Shown here: one piece after another, positions 17,654 through 28,080 of the stretch
Layout of the letters: each line of letters opens with the position of its first letter
How positions within the stretch are numbered: position 1 is the first letter of the stretch
Assembly (NCBI RefSeq): GCF_001712795.1
Contig: NZ_KV757603.1
Span: 63,051-127,050 of the forward strand
Length of the DNA: 64,000 nt
Direction: 5' to 3'
From: Nostoc sp. KVJ20
GTDB taxonomy: Bacteria > Cyanobacteriota > Cyanobacteriia > Cyanobacteriales > Nostocaceae
Made by a program: the position numbers and the translations under genes
The notes under the pieces: generated by a model
Told to the model about the DNA's origin: nothing
What the model saw: only the letters and a program-made list of their open reading frames with translations
The model's database searches: none

Positions 17654-20600
17654 TTAATGACTAGTCACTAAACTGAACTCAGTTGTTTTTTCAGGATTAG
17701 CTTCTGGACTATCAGCTTCAGAAGGCGGAACCAACTGCCAGAATTTCGGCAAAAATTCTTGCCAGTTTTGCAGAATTTTCTTTGCCTTGGGTGAACCAGT
17801 ACGTTCTGCATGAGTTTGAATTAACTCTTGCAGTTGCTTTGCACCGACTTCTGTGATCACTCGCTGGATTTTGACAATTTCTGGGTTGACTAACTCACGG
17901 AATGAGTCGTCTTCATCCAGGAAGTATGCCAGTCCACCAGTCATTCCAGCGGCTACGTTACGTCCGACTTTACCGAGGACGACAATCACACCACCTGTCA
18001 TGTATTCACAGCAATGATCCCCAGCGCCTTCAATCACTGCTATGCCTTTGGAGTTTCTCACAGCAAAGCGCTCTCCTGCTAGACCATTGGCAAATAACAT
18101 CCCACCAGTAGCACCATAGAGGCATGTATTGCCAACTATCACATTTTGTGATGCGTTATAGGTAGCATCAGATGGGGGTTTGATGATGATCTCACCACCA
18201 TGCATTCCTTTACCTACGTAGTCATTTGCCTCTCCTTCAAGGGTCAAAATTAAGCCGGGGAGATTGAAAGCACCAAAGCTTTGCCCAACACTACCTGTAA
18301 AGTTGAGATTAATTTGTCCTTCAAAGTCACTGTCACCGTATTGGGAAGCGATCGCACCCGCTAATCTAGTGCCTACTGTTCTGTCAGTATTGACAATAGG
18401 GTAAGTCTTATTAACAGTGGACTGATCCCTAATGGCAGCCAGAATTTCGGGATCGGCAAGGAAATTGTCATCCAAAACCACGCCGTTGCTGTGAACTTCT
18501 TCATGCACCAACCAGCTACGATTGTCTCTGCTATTTGGTAGCTGAAGTAAACAGTCGAGATTCAGCGATCGCGTTTTGGTGAGTTTTACCTCTTGGCGCA
18601 GTTCTAACAAATCTGCACGTCCAATGATTTCTGACAAGGAACGGTAGCCAAGTCGGGCTAACAAACTCCGCACTTCTTCGGCTATGAAGTAAAAGAAGTT
18701 GACAACCTGTTCTGGTATTCCCGTAAACCGCTTGCGGAGTTCTTCTTTCTGGGATGCGACACCCACGGGGCAATTATTTGTGTGGCAGATACGCGCCATG
18801 ATACAGCCTTCGGCAATCATGGCAATGGAGCCGAAACCGAATTCTTCAGCACCCATCAATGCACCTATTACCACATCCCAGCCACTCTTGAGTCCGCCAT
18901 CTACGCGTAAAATCACGCGATCGCGCAGGCTATTTTCCATCAAAACCCGATGTACTTCACTTAAACCCAATTCCCACGGTGAACCAGCGTGTTTAATCGA
19001 ACTAAGGGGTGATGCACCTGTACCACCATCATGACCAGAAATCTGGATGATATCAGCGTTTGCCTTAGCCACACCAGCCGCGATCGTGCCAATGCCAACT
19101 TCTGAAACTAGCTTCACCGACACCTTTGCTTTGGGATTAATTTGATGCAGATCAAAAATCAGTTGTGCTAAGTCTTCAATGGAATAGATGTCGTGATGTG
19201 GTGGTGGCGAAATCAGTGTCACACCTGGCTTTGAGCGCCGTAACATCGCAATGTATTGGCTCACCTTTGGCCCTGGTAGCTGTCCACCTTCCCCAGGCTT
19301 GGCACCTTGGGCAATTTTGATTTCAATTTGTTTGGCGTTGACTAGATATGCTGGCGTGACACCAAAGCGTCCCGATGCTACTTGCTTAATGGCACTATAA
19401 GCTTGATCACCATTCCGCAATCCTTTTAAATGAGGTAGGGTCGGCGAGTGTCCAGACTCATCTACATCATCTAGAATTGTGTAGCGCACCGGATCTTCGC
19501 CGCCTTCTCCAGAATTTGATTTCCCGCCAATGCGGTTCATGGCGATCGCTAAAGTTTCATGGGCTTCTCTTGACAAAGCGCCTAAAGACATGCCACCGGT
19601 GCAGAAGCGTTTGACAATCTCATATACCGATTCCACTTCTTCTAAAGGAACCGGCGATGCATCGCCTTGGAAATCCAGCAAGTCCCGCAAAGCTGTTACT
19701 GGTCTGCCTTGGAGGTGCTTCTTGTAAACTTCGTAGTGATCGTAGTTTTTGCCATCTAGAGCCTTGTGTAGCGCCTTAACCATTTCTGGGCTATTCATGT
19801 GGTACTCGCCGTTAGGACGGTATTGTACAAAGCCCAGGTTTTCTAACTTATTAGCAGTCAGTTCTGGGAAAGCCTTGCTGTGGAAGGAAAGCACTTCATC
19901 AGCGAGTTCGCTCACACTCAAACCTCCGATGCGGGAAGTCGTACCACGGAATCCCAGTTCGATTAAATCTCCGCCAATGCCAATAGCTTCAAAAATTTGG
20001 GCTGCTTGATAGCTGGAGAGTAGAGAAATTCCCATCTTGGAGAGAATTTTTAGCAAACCTGACTCTACTGCTTTGCGATAGTTTCCTAAAGCTTGTTCTA
20101 GGGTGAGAGTCGGAATTTTTTGCACACCCATTAACTTTTGAGTTTTGGGATCAGACCACCAACTACGCACCGTATCTAAAGCCATATACGGGCAAACTGC
20201 GCCAGCACCATAGCCAATCAGACAAGCAAAGTGATGGGTACTCCAGCATTGAGCAGTATTGACAATCAGGGATGTTTTCATTCGCAACCCTTCCCGAATC
20301 AGATGGTGATGCACCGCACCGACTGCTAACAAGGGAGGAATGTAGGTGGATTCTGTGTTGATACTGTTATTGCTCTGGTCGCTTAATATTAAAATCTTTG
20401 CGCCAGCCCGGACTGACTCAGCTGCTTGTGCTTGTAAAGATTGGACTGCGGCCTTCAATCCTTCTGGGCCGCTGGCGATCGCAAATAGGGTTGACAATTC
20501 AGCCGTGGCAAATCCTGACAGCTTAATTGCTTCTAGTTCAGCATCCGTTAACACTGGCGACTCAAGTTTTAATCTCCGAGCATATTCTGCCTTGGGTTCT

Positions 20601-22363
20601 AATAAGTTACCCCGTTCCCCCAGTTCGACTTTCAAAGACATCACTAGCTTTTCGCGCAGCGGATCGATCGCTGGGTTAGTCACCTGAGCAAAGCGCTGTT
20701 TGAAATAGTCATAAAGCAGGTGTGGTTTTGTTGACAGCACCGCTAAGGGAATATCATCACCCATGCAGAAAGTCGGCTCTGAACCTGCGATCGCCATTGG
20801 ATGAATCACCATTTCCACATCTTCTGTGGTGTAACCAAAGGCAGTTTGACGCTGAAGTAAGGTTTGCTTGTCAGTAGTCAATTGTCCTGGGTCATTTGTC
20901 ATTTGTCCTTTGCCATTGCCATTTGCTAATGACGGATGACTAATGACTAATGACTTTAATTCTTGACGGTGCTGTTTCAGCCATTCTCCATAAGGGTGCT
21001 GTTTGGCGATGCGTTGCTTAATATCCCAATTCTTCAGGACTTCATGATTTTCTAAATCCACGGCAATCATTTGCCCTGGGCCGAGTCTACCTTTCTCGAC
21101 AATATCGGCTTCTGGGAAGTCCACTACACCAGCTTCGGAAGCTACAACAATGTAGTTATCTTTGGTAATCACGTAGCGAGCTGGTCTTAAACCATTACGA
21201 TCTAGTGTTGCACCAACTTTTTTGCCATCGCTGAATACTAAAAGTGCTGGGCCGTCCCACGCTTCTTGCAGACCACTGTAATATTCGTAGAAATCAACAA
21301 TTTCTGGATATTCACGTAAAGAAGGCTGATTTTGGTAAGCTTCTGGAACCATAATCATTAAAGCTTCCAGGGGGCTGCGTCCAGAGCAAACCAGCAATTC
21401 CACTACGTTGTCTAGGGTAGCTGAGTCGCTGTTATCAATATGAACTAATGGCTTGAGTTCCTTGATGCGAGTCTCCTGGGGAGAGGCTGCGCCAACGCCC
21501 CATACAGGATGATTCAGGCTAGCTTCTCGTGCCATCATCCAGTTGATATTGCCCAACAAGGTGTTGATTTCGCCGTTGTGACCCAAAAGCCGCATTGGTT
21601 GTGCTAGAGGCCACTTGGGCATCGTGTTCGTACTAAAGCGGCGGTGATAGACAGCAAAGGCACTTTTGTAAACTGGATTTTTTAAATCTTCATAAAAGTT
21701 GCCCAAGACAGCCGAACGCACCATGCCTTTGTAGACAATTGTCCGACTTGATAACGAGCAGATATAAAATTCTTCTGAGATATTGGTTGCAACTTTACTA
21801 ATTCGGCGGCGGGTAATGTACAACTGCCGTTCCAATTCATCACCGCTTTTGTCAACGGAAGCTAACAAAACTTGTTCAATCTGGGGCTGATTTTCTCTTG
21901 CTTGTACCCCAAGTGAATCAGATTGCACTGGCACTACTCGCCAACCCAGCACAATAAATTTTTCTTCAGCAGCTACTTGCTCAACAGTCGCCCTAGCTTT
22001 TTGTGCTGCTTCTTGGTCTTGTGGTAGAAATATCATCCCCACAGCTATATTATTTGTGGATGTAAATTCCTTCCCCCTTTGGGCAAAGTCTTGTTGGAAC
22101 AACTCCCAAGGGATAGCTGTCAATACTCCAGCACCATCACCAGAGTCTTGATCAGCGCTACAACCTCCTCGATGTTCTAAGCAAGTTAAAGCAGCTAAGG
22201 CTTTTTCGACAATTTCGTGGCTGGTATGATTTTGGCGATGAGCAATAAAACCGACACCACAGGCATCTCGTTCCTCTACTAACCACTTTTGCCCCTGATA
22301 GGTATCTCTTGAGTTTATGTCCGCTGTGATTTTCTGGTCTTGATTCATCGGTTTATTATTCAT
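17654..22363 (-). CDS. glsF: Glutamate synthase large subunit, probably ferredoxin-dependent
   Basis: Converts glutamine and 2-oxoglutarate to two glutamates (GS-GOGAT cycle). Order: 34-residue propeptide, class II amidotransferase with Cys35 exposed after cleavage ([15 protein letters not shown]), central domain, FMN synthase domain ([37 protein letters not shown]), the 3Fe-4S cysteines in [17 protein letters not shown] near residue 1190, and a C-terminal beta-helix rich in Gly. No small subunit (gltD) gene is adjacent, which favours the ferredoxin type over the NADPH type. I start at ATG 22363 ([10 protein letters not shown]) with CAGGAACAGGG upstream; an open frame continues 30 codons further. 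Residues about 468-493 are encoded by STRR-like sequence (see findings). Confidence 0.93.
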   Translation of the reverse strand: MNNKPMNQDQKITADINSRDTYQGQKWLVEERDACGVGFIAHRQNHTSHEIVEKALAALTCLEHRGGCSADQDSGDGAGVLTAIPWELFQQDFAQRGKEFTSTNNIAVGMIFLPQDQEAAQKARATVEQVAAEEKFIVLGWRVVPVQSDSLGVQARENQPQIEQVLLASVDKSGDELERQLYITRRRISKVATNISEEFYICSLSSRTIVYKGMVRSAVLGNFYEDLKNPVYKSAFAVYHRRFSTNTMPKWPLAQPMRLLGHNGEINTLLGNINWMMAREASLNHPVWGVGAASPQETRIKELKPLVHIDNSDSATLDNVVELLVCSGRSPLEALMIMVPEAYQNQPSLREYPEIVDFYEYYSGLQEAWDGPALLVFSDGKKVGATLDRNGLRPARYVITKDNYIVVASEAGVVDFPEADIVEKGRLGPGQMIAVDLENHEVLKNWDIKQRIAKQHPYGEWLKQHRQELKSLVISHPSLANGNGKGQMTNDPGQLTTDKQTLLQRQTAFGYTTEDVEMVIHPMAIAGSEPTFCMGDDIPLAVLSTKPHLLYDYFKQRFAQVTNPAIDPLREKLVMSLKVELGERGNLLEPKAEYARRLKLESPVLTDAELEAIKLSGFATAELSTLFAIASGPEGLKAAVQSLQAQAAESVRAGAKILILSDQSNNSINTESTYIPPLLAVGAVHHHLIREGLRMKTSLIVNTAQCWSTHHFACLIGYGAGAVCPYMALDTVRSWWSDPKTQKLMGVQKIPTLTLEQALGNYRKAVESGLLKILSKMGISLLSSYQAAQIFEAIGIGGDLIELGFRGTTSRIGGLSVSELADEVLSFHSKAFPELTANKLENLGFVQYRPNGEYHMNSPEMVKALHKALDGKNYDHYEVYKKHLQGRPVTALRDLLDFQGDASPVPLEEVESVYEIVKRFCTGGMSLGALSREAHETLAIAMNRIGGKSNSGEGGEDPVRYTILDDVDESGHSPTLPHLKGLRNGDQAYSAIKQVASGRFGVTPAYLVNAKQIEIKIAQGAKPGEGGQLPGPKVSQYIAMLRRSKPGVTLISPPPHHDIYSIEDLAQLIFDLHQINPKAKVSVKLVSEVGIGTIAAGVAKANADIIQISGHDGGTGASPLSSIKHAGSPWELGLSEVHRVLMENSLRDRVILRVDGGLKSGWDVVIGALMGAEEFGFGSIAMIAEGCIMARICHTNNCPVGVASQKEELRKRFTGIPEQVVNFFYFIAEEVRSLLARLGYRSLSEIIGRADLLELRQEVKLTKTRSLNLDCLLQLPNSRDNRSWLVHEEVHSNGVVLDDNFLADPEILAAIRDQSTVNKTYPIVNTDRTVGTRLAGAIASQYGDSDFEGQINLNFTGSVGQSFGAFNLPGLILTLEGEANDYVGKGMHGGEIIIKPPSDATYNASQNVIVGNTCLYGATGGMLFANGLAGERFAVRNSKGIAVIEGAGDHCCEYMTGGVIVVLGKVGRNVAAGMTGGLAYFLDEDDSFRELVNPEIVKIQRVITEVGAKQLQELIQTHAERTGSPKAKKILQNWQEFLPKFWQLVPPSEADSPEANPEKTTEFSLVTSH
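20882..20960. repeat. STRR-like sequence inside the glsF coding region
   Basis: On the plus strand the stretch contains GGTCATTTGTCATTTGTCC and GACTAATGACTAATGACTT, the same type of unit seen between genes (for example 51731-51760). It stays in frame and encodes a polar linker that includes [19 protein letters not shown]. Confidence 0.75.
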
Positions 22364-23137
22364 ACCCTGTTCCTGAAGTATTGAGTTACCAATTTTGCCA
22401 CTACATTGTGGGCAAAAATTTCTAAATTCAGCGATGGAAAAATATGTAAGCACCGAAATTTAGGGAAAAAAAATTTTAACTTCGGTTTTACTTTACTAGT
22501 TCACCCGTGTTAAAATAGTCGCGTCTCTTTTATGTGTTTATGCGGTGTTTGACAAGTTACCTCCGCCAAGACATTATTTTTGCCCTGACAGTTTCTTTTT
22601 TATATTTTGAAGTTAAGTATTTTCTCAATCCCTTTTTTCCAGATGCACGCTAGCTACTCGTAGAGCCTATTTTGGCTCACCTGAAACAAAACTAAAACTA
22701 AGCGCTGTGCTATGTTCTAAAGCCAAAGTCATCCTGATCCAGCAATAAAATCAGCGTATTACAATATATACCCATTTGACAATTCCCAAATATTGTTGTT
22801 GTCTAGAATTTTGCCGCTTATGAGTTGCCGCATGTATTACTATTAACTAGACATTACTGAAGTAACAACATTAGCAACATTCAGCAAGGATTAAATATCT
22901 TAATCCAGTTTTGATAACCAAAACTACCGTATATGGTGTGGTTAAAATTAGTGGGAGTCAAAACCTTGATTGCAGTGCCTTTAGCGTCTAAATAAATTGT
23001 TGTACGTCTAAAAGTGATAGCTAGCCAACATATAGATTATCATATTTATTCAAAAATAAAGTCATGTTTTTTTATACTTCCAAATAATTGGTTAGTTTAT
23101 ACCTTGGATGATAGTTTTCAAAAGTACTTAGTAAATT
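22364..23137. other. Divergent glsF / glycosidase control region
   Basis: No gene was recognised in this 774-bp stretch between divergent genes, which must carry both promoters. I looked for the NtcA pattern GTA-N8-TAC expected for a nitrogen-assimilation gene and found none with exact half-sites; the nearest, GTATTACAATATATAC near 22757, has the wrong spacing. Confidence 0.6.
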
Positions 23138-25180
23138 ATGGTAAAAATGCCGAATTATTGCCAATCAGGGATTAGCGATGGCGGAGCCATCGCCAAGGGC
23201 GAACGCATATTTTTCCGGGCTACTGTATCACCAATACTTTTGACAGTACTTTGCTTAACTACTACCTGTGCTACTAACGCCCAGCAGTCTCCAACAAACG
23301 CCCAATCAATACCCAGTTTAATTTCACAGTCATCTGCACCTCCTTTAACAGGTGTGGCATCCTCTGGTAATCAAATTTCCCTCAATGGGCGTACTTTACC
23401 AGGAACTTGGTTGCAGCGACCTGGAAAAGCCGGCCAGGTGACAACTCATGTCAGTGATGGTGCTTTTAAGCAATTAATTGGACTAAATTTTTTAAATAGT
23501 AGTAATTCAGCGAGGCAACCAGTACAGTGGTTTTCGTCGATGACAAAGCCACTGGTTTTAACCACCAGGCTAGTAGGAGCATATCGCTATCTGGATATTA
23601 CTAATTTTGCTCAAACATCTGGATGGCAGATTCAAGCTAATGGCAACACCTTGGTGATTGCTACCCCAAAAGCACAAATCACGAATATTGTTCAGAGCCA
23701 GGAACCTCCAGAGGCGAGTGCCCCTTTGCAACAGGCTCGGATTCTTGTCGATTTAGATCGTTCAACCCCCTGGCAAGTTGTACAAGGGTTAGCGATCGCA
23801 AAACCCCAAACTCCATCCTCTGATCCAGACACGCCAACCCCAAAAGCCACTACACCGCCAAATCGCCAGTGGACAGTTACCCTGGATGGAATAGCCGCCC
23901 CTGTTTTGATAGAACGCTATACCCCCCAGCCAGCAGCACCACCAACATTGCTGCCAAACCTGCTTAAACAATTATCACCAGTTACACCAACACTAGATCC
24001 TGAACCACTGATTCAAAAAGTGGAGGTGCTGAAAAACCAAACGATTATTAGTCTGAGCGTTCCCTTTGGTCTATCACCTCAAGTTACTACTGTAGCTAAT
24101 CCCAACCGCCTGATTATCAATATTCGACCCGATCCTCTAGAAGAACGAGATATTACTTGGGCCCCAGGATTGCGCTGGCGACAGAATTATGTGAACTTAG
24201 GCACAGAACGCTTTCCTGTGGTCTGGTTAGAAATTAGTCCCCGCAAATTTGGGCTAGCGTTAAAACCTATGTGGGCTAGTACTGATGGGCTGACGGGTAC
24301 TGCTCCCTTAATTCAAACAGCACAACGTTACTTAGCAATAGCTGGAATTAATGGTGGTTATTTTAACCGCAATAACAGATTACCATTAGGTGCGATTCGT
24401 CAGAATAATCAATGGTTATCAGGCCCCATTCTGAATCGAGGTGCGATCGCTTGGAATGATTCAGGCCAATTTTACTTTGGTCGTCTCACCTTAGAAGAAA
24501 CTTTAATTACAGCAAATGGCCAGCGTCTACCAATTCTGTTTCTTAACAGCGGTTACGTCCAGAGTGGTATTGCTCGTTACACACCAGCTTGGGGATCAAC
24601 TTACACGCCCATAACGGATAACGAAATTATCTTAGTGGTACAGAAAAACCAAATTACTAACCAGTTACCAGGCGGCAAAGTTGGAGTCACAGCGGTTCCC
24701 ATTCCCCAGGATGGCTACCTACTAACTTTACGCGCTAGTGCTGCTAGTGCTGCCTCACAACTACCTATTGGAAGCGCAGTAAATATTTCCAGCGTCACAA
24801 CTCCAGCTGATTTTAGTCGTTATCCCCACATTATTGGAGCAGGACCGCTATTAATCCAAAATCGTCAAATTGTCCTTGATGCCAAAGGCGAAAAATTCAG
24901 CAATGCCTTTATTGCCGAAAAAGCTATTCGCAGCGGTATTTGCACAACAGCAACAGGCACACTGATGATTACTGCCACACATAATCGTGTCGGCGGTTAT
25001 GGGCCTAATTTGGCAGAACACGCCAAATTGATGCAACTCATGGGCTGTGTGAATGCCCTAAATTTGGACGGCGGTAGTTCCACCAGCCTTTATTTAGGAG
25101 GACAACTACTCGATCGTTCACCTAGTACCGCTGCTCGTGTTCATAACGGAATTGGTATTTTCCTGCAACCACGAAAATGA
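23138..25180 (+). CDS. Secreted phosphodiester glycosidase (NAGPA) domain protein
   Basis: A 680-residue protein with an N-terminal hydrophobic stretch at about 30-48 (TVSPILLTVLCLTTTCATNA), probably a signal peptide. Residues about 115-180 form an AMIN- or Cu-amine-oxidase-N-like beta region; a Pro/Thr-rich linker follows at about 225-275. The C-terminal 300 residues match the NAGPA/DUF2233 family: GINGGYFNRNNRLPLGAI, PHIIGAGPLLIQNRQ, and NALNLDGGSSTSLYLGG near the end. The family hydrolyses sugar phosphodiesters or related bonds and is often linked to exopolysaccharide. Residues 13-20 (SDGGAIAK) derive from GCGATGGCGGAGCCATCGCC, a palindromic repeat, so the first 25 codons may not be ancestral. 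ATG 23147 is an alternative start. Confidence 0.85.
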   Translation: MVKMPNYCQSGISDGGAIAKGERIFFRATVSPILLTVLCLTTTCATNAQQSPTNAQSIPSLISQSSAPPLTGVASSGNQISLNGRTLPGTWLQRPGKAGQVTTHVSDGAFKQLIGLNFLNSSNSARQPVQWFSSMTKPLVLTTRLVGAYRYLDITNFAQTSGWQIQANGNTLVIATPKAQITNIVQSQEPPEASAPLQQARILVDLDRSTPWQVVQGLAIAKPQTPSSDPDTPTPKATTPPNRQWTVTLDGIAAPVLIERYTPQPAAPPTLLPNLLKQLSPVTPTLDPEPLIQKVEVLKNQTIISLSVPFGLSPQVTTVANPNRLIINIRPDPLEERDITWAPGLRWRQNYVNLGTERFPVVWLEISPRKFGLALKPMWASTDGLTGTAPLIQTAQRYLAIAGINGGYFNRNNRLPLGAIRQNNQWLSGPILNRGAIAWNDSGQFYFGRLTLEETLITANGQRLPILFLNSGYVQSGIARYTPAWGSTYTPITDNEIILVVQKNQITNQLPGGKVGVTAVPIPQDGYLLTLRASAASAASQLPIGSAVNISSVTTPADFSRYPHIIGAGPLLIQNRQIVLDAKGEKFSNAFIAEKAIRSGICTTATGTLMITATHNRVGGYGPNLAEHAKLMQLMGCVNALNLDGGSSTSLYLGGQLLDRSPSTAARVHNGIGIFLQPRK

Positions 25181-25427
25181 GGGAATGGGAGAAGTCTCTT
25201 AATCATCAATACCCAATGCCCCATCCTTTTTTAAAGTTTAGAACAAGCTATCATTTTGCTTGATGAAGAATTGGTGTAGACATCACAGTTTTAGTAGTGA
25301 TGGTTTACACCATAAGGTTTGATTTTGCTATGTTTATCAAGGTGCGACAAAACTGCTGATTTTCAAGGTTGCAAGATAGCACCAGATTTTTGATCAATAG
25401 TTAAGTTAAGAGTACCAACGGTTTGTT
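25181..25427. other. Spacer before the cupin gene
   Basis: No gene. The direct and inverted pieces ATCACAGTTTTAGTAGTGAT (25285-25304) form a 6-bp stem (ATCACA with part of AGTGAT is imperfect). I see no clear promoter boxes. Confidence 0.35.
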
Positions 25428-25868
25428 ATGTCTCCAAATGAGGTAACTATGGCTCGATATCAAGAAACTACACAGACTGAAACTCTACACCTACCTCCAG
25501 CCATAACTTCTAGGGGCGTCGCTGCAACTGAATTACGTCCTTGGGGCGCTTTTACAGTTTTGGAAGAAGGGCGCGGATACAAAATTAAGCGCATCGAAGT
25601 TAAGCCTGGACACCGCCTCAGTCTACAAATGCACCATCACCGCAGCGAACATTGGATTGTCGTCTCTGGTACAGCTAGAGTAGTTTGTGGTGAGAAAGAA
25701 GTACTACTAAGCAATAATGAATCAACTTATGTACCCCAATGTACATCTCATCGTTTAGAGAATCCTGGCGTGATCCCCTTGGTGTTGATTGAAGTGCAAA
25801 ATGGCGAATACTTGGGAGAAGATGATATCATCCGCTACCAAGATGATTATGCCCGCACCAAAGATTAA
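25428..25868 (+). CDS. Mannose-6-phosphate isomerase type II-like cupin
   Basis: A 146-residue single cupin. It matches the C-terminal isomerase part of bifunctional ManC/AlgA proteins: LRPWGAFTVLEEGRGYKIKR, VKPGHRLSLQMHHHRSEHW with metal-binding His69-His71, Glu74 and His75, then WIVVSGTARV, and IPLVLIEVQNGEYLGEDDII. It should interconvert mannose-6-phosphate and fructose-6-phosphate for GDP-mannose and surface sugar synthesis, although stand-alone members are less well characterised. ATG 25449 (MARYQETTQ) is an alternative start. The gene is alone. Confidence 0.87.
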   Translation: MSPNEVTMARYQETTQTETLHLPPAITSRGVAATELRPWGAFTVLEEGRGYKIKRIEVKPGHRLSLQMHHHRSEHWIVVSGTARVVCGEKEVLLSNNESTYVPQCTSHRLENPGVIPLVLIEVQNGEYLGEDDIIRYQDDYARTKD

Positions 25869-26098
25869 AACCAAAAAAACGCTAAAGCTCTAATCCCAAA
25901 ACTGAATACATTTTTGTGCAAACCGTCTTTGTGTACGAATTACTGCACCCCAGAAGTCCCTACCTTATTAAGGTGGGGACTGAAGCATATTAGTGTTATA
26001 AATGTAGTAATAGCGATCGCGCTCATGCCTTCGATGAATTGGAATTTTGCAGAAGCGAGGGTCAACCCATCTGTAAAATGAAAGATGGGGTATTCAAT

Positions 26099-26440
26099 AT
26101 GCAAAAAACTAGTTCCATGATTCATCTGAGTCAAGCAGCCGCAAGTGAAATTGGGCGAATAAAGTCCAAGCAGCCAAATGTATTGTTTCGATTGGCAGTA
26201 AAACCAGGTGGTTGTTCCGGGTTATTTTATGATATGTCTTTCGATGAAGCAATAAAAGTTGGCGACCAGATTTTCGACTTGGATGAAATTCAAGTAGTCA
26301 TAGATGCCGCAAGCTTAAATTACCTCAACGGTTTGAGGGTGGATTATTCAGAAGACTTAATGGGTGGTGGTTTTCGCTTCCAGAATCCCCAGGCGATCGC
26401 AACCTGTGGCTGTGGCAATTCCTTCTCCATTAATAATTAA
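26099..26440 (+). CDS. A-type iron-sulphur carrier (IscA/SufA/HesB family)
   Basis: A 113-residue protein with the three invariant cysteines of A-type carriers: Cys39 in KPGGCSGLFY and Cys103 and Cys105 in ATCGCGNSF. It binds an Fe-S cluster or iron and passes it to apoproteins. The upstream open frame reaches 26039, but the family begins near MIHLSQAAASEIG. I choose ATG 26099 (MQKTSS); ATG 26117 is equally possible. It lies upstream of the str cluster, separated by a strong promoter. Confidence 0.9.
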   Translation: MQKTSSMIHLSQAAASEIGRIKSKQPNVLFRLAVKPGGCSGLFYDMSFDEAIKVGDQIFDLDEIQVVIDAASLNYLNGLRVDYSEDLMGGGFRFQNPQAIATCGCGNSFSINN

Positions 26441-26484
26441 GTAATCGTTCAAAGAAGCAATAAATGGCAAATGACAAATAACAA

Positions 26485-26514
26485 TTGACATAAAACCGTA
26501 AAAAAAGATATAAT
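26485..26514 (+). promoter_or_regulatory. Consensus sigma-70-type promoter for rpsL
   Basis: TTGACA at 26485-26490 and TATAAT at 26509-26514 are both exact consensus hexamers with an 18-base spacer, about 50 bases before the rpsL ATG. The -35 box is the end of a degenerate ATGACAAAT-type repeat (26464-26490). It should be a strong SigA-type promoter for rpsL and perhaps the whole cluster. Confidence 0.8.
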
Positions 26515-26564
26515 CAGGATTTGTTAAAACTTAGACATATAAGCAGCTTTACGCGCTGTAACTC

Positions 26565-26948
26565 ATGCCAACAATACAGCAGCTAATACGTACTGAGCGC
26601 GAACAAGCGCGTCAGAAAACCAAGTCTCCGGCTCTGAAACAATGCCCCCAACGTCGGGGAGTTTGTACCAGAGTATACACGACCACACCAAAGAAGCCTA
26701 ACTCAGCTCTACGAAAAGTAGCAAGAGTCAGGCTTACATCTGGATTTGAAGTCACAGCTTACATTCCAGGTATTGGTCACAACTTACAAGAACACTCAGT
26801 TGTGATGATTCGTGGTGGTCGGGTTAAGGATCTACCGGGCGTGAGATACCACATTATCCGTGGCACCCTAGATACAGCCGGAGTTAAAGACCGCAAACAA
26901 GGCCGTTCCAAGTATGGAACCAAGCGTCCGAAAGAAGCGAAAAAATAG
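26565..26948 (+). CDS. rpsL: Ribosomal protein S12
   Basis: A 127-residue decoding-centre protein of the 30S subunit. Family blocks [40 protein letters not shown] and [21 protein letters not shown] are all present. The Lys of KPNSALRK is the position altered in streptomycin-resistant mutants and is wild type here. It is the first gene of the str cluster. Confidence 0.98.
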   Translation: MPTIQQLIRTEREQARQKTKSPALKQCPQRRGVCTRVYTTTPKKPNSALRKVARVRLTSGFEVTAYIPGIGHNLQEHSVVMIRGGRVKDLPGVRYHIIRGTLDTAGVKDRKQGRSKYGTKRPKEAKK

Positions 26949-27471
26949 GATTAGGCGATTAATCGCATCCAACACGATTAATCGTCTACCTTAAAAGTGC
27001 CAAGGGCAAAAAAACTATCAGGGTATGTGTTTTAACAGCAGTTATGAAAGCTGTTAAAGTCTGTTTAAAAAAATCAAGCTACACCTACACTAAGCGAGCA
27101 AGTGTAGAAGTTCTGAGGAGAACGCTGTAACCCACAGCAGGATTCTAATCTGGACATTAAGGTTTAGAATATTGTCCCCTTGAGTATTTAGTTGCAGGTA
27201 GCAAGTCAATGAATTTTAGATTTTAGATTTGCGATTTTGGATTGGTCGAACCCACGAGGGGATGAGGCTTAAAGACTTTTGATTTTTTCCAATCCTTGTG
27301 GTCGGAACATTTACCAAAAACTCTAATCCAAAATTGGCAGTCAATAGGTCAGCCTTGCTGCAACAGTCGAAAACAAAATTGAGAAAGTCTGAGGGTTGGG
27401 TTCCACAGCTTTTAGTTTCCGGTGTCTGATAGCATATAATTTCGTTGCCAATTCCGAATTAAAGGTGAAGT
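26949..27471. other. Unusually long rpsL-rpsG spacer
   Basis: A 523-bp gap without a gene. It contains TTTTAGATTTTAGATTTGCG and TTTTGGATT pieces near 27212-27242, answered by AATCCAAAATTGG near 27331, related to the hairpin sequences at 11592 and 14158. A -10-like TATAAT lies at 27435-27440. See findings. Confidence 0.6.
27412..27440 (+). promoter_or_regulatory. Possible internal promoter for rpsG-fusA-tufA
   Basis: TATAAT at 27435-27440, preceded 17 bases earlier by a weak -35 (TTAGTT), stands 31 bases before the rpsG ATG. An independent promoter would make sense after the 523-bp spacer; the -35 match is poor. Confidence 0.4.
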
Positions 27472-27942
27472 ATGTCTCGTCGTGGTGTTATTCAAAGGCG
27501 CCCAGTTCCGTCTGACTCCGTATATAACAGTCGCCTTGTGAGCATGATTATCAGACGGATCATGCGTCATGGCAAAAAATCACTTGCCGCACGTATTGTT
27601 TATGATGCATTAAAAACTATTGAGGAACGCACTGGTGCTGGTGCTTTGGAAACCTTTGAAAGAGCAGTGCGAAATGCCACGCCTTTAGTAGAAGTAAAAG
27701 CTCGACGAGTAGGTGGAGCAACTTACCAAGTACCAATGGAAGTGCGTACAGAACGGGGCACTACCCTAGCACTGCGTTGGTTAGTGCAATATTCCCGCTC
27801 TAGACCAGGCCGGACAATGGCAAGCAAACTGGCAAATGAGTTGATGGATGCTGCCAATGAGACTGGCAATGCCATTCGGAAACGTGAAGAAACGCACCGG
27901 ATGGCGGAAGCTAACAAAGCATTCGCACACTATCGTTACTAA
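27472..27942 (+). CDS. rpsG: Ribosomal protein S7
   Basis: A 156-residue primary binder of the 3' domain of 16S rRNA. It starts [20 protein letters not shown] and contains [40 protein letters not shown] and the C-terminal [21 protein letters not shown]7 is the translational repressor of the str operon in E. coli; whether that holds here is not visible. Confidence 0.98.
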   Translation: MSRRGVIQRRPVPSDSVYNSRLVSMIIRRIMRHGKKSLAARIVYDALKTIEERTGAGALETFERAVRNATPLVEVKARRVGGATYQVPMEVRTERGTTLALRWLVQYSRSRPGRTMASKLANELMDAANETGNAIRKREETHRMAEANKAFAHYRY

Positions 27943-27950
27943 GTAGAAAA

Positions 27951-27983
27951 GCGATATATCGCCTTGCCGAAGCGGTATATCGT
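27951..27983 (+). other. Stable hairpin between rpsG and fusA
   Basis: GCGATATATCGC (27951-27962) pairs with GCGGTATATCGT (27972-27983) over 12 bases, two of them G-U, around the loop CTTGCCGAA. There is no T-run, so an mRNA processing or stability element between cistrons is likelier than a terminator. Confidence 0.6.
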
Positions 27984-28069
27984 GGATTTACAAAACAAAG
28001 ACGGTTTTCCGTAAAAGTATAGAATCTTAACAAAGAGTAATATACAAGATATCATGAGGCAAAAACTAT

Positions 28070-28076
28070 AGGAGGT
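28070..28076 (+). promoter_or_regulatory. Strong ribosome binding site for GTG-started fusA
   Basis: AGGAGGT, a full Shine-Dalgarno sequence, ends four bases before the GTG at 28081. It fixes this start, which also gives the standard EF-G N-terminus. Confidence 0.85.
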
Positions 28077-28080
28077 AGCT

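Noticed and set aside
22364..22453. 30-codon upstream extension of glsF
   Set aside because: The Met at 22363 with CAGGAACAGGG upstream gives a normal propeptide of 34 residues before Cys35. The CPQC pair in the extension is not expected.
22364..23137. NtcA site before glsF
   Set aside because: No exact GTA-N8-TAC; the closest sequence has wrong spacing.
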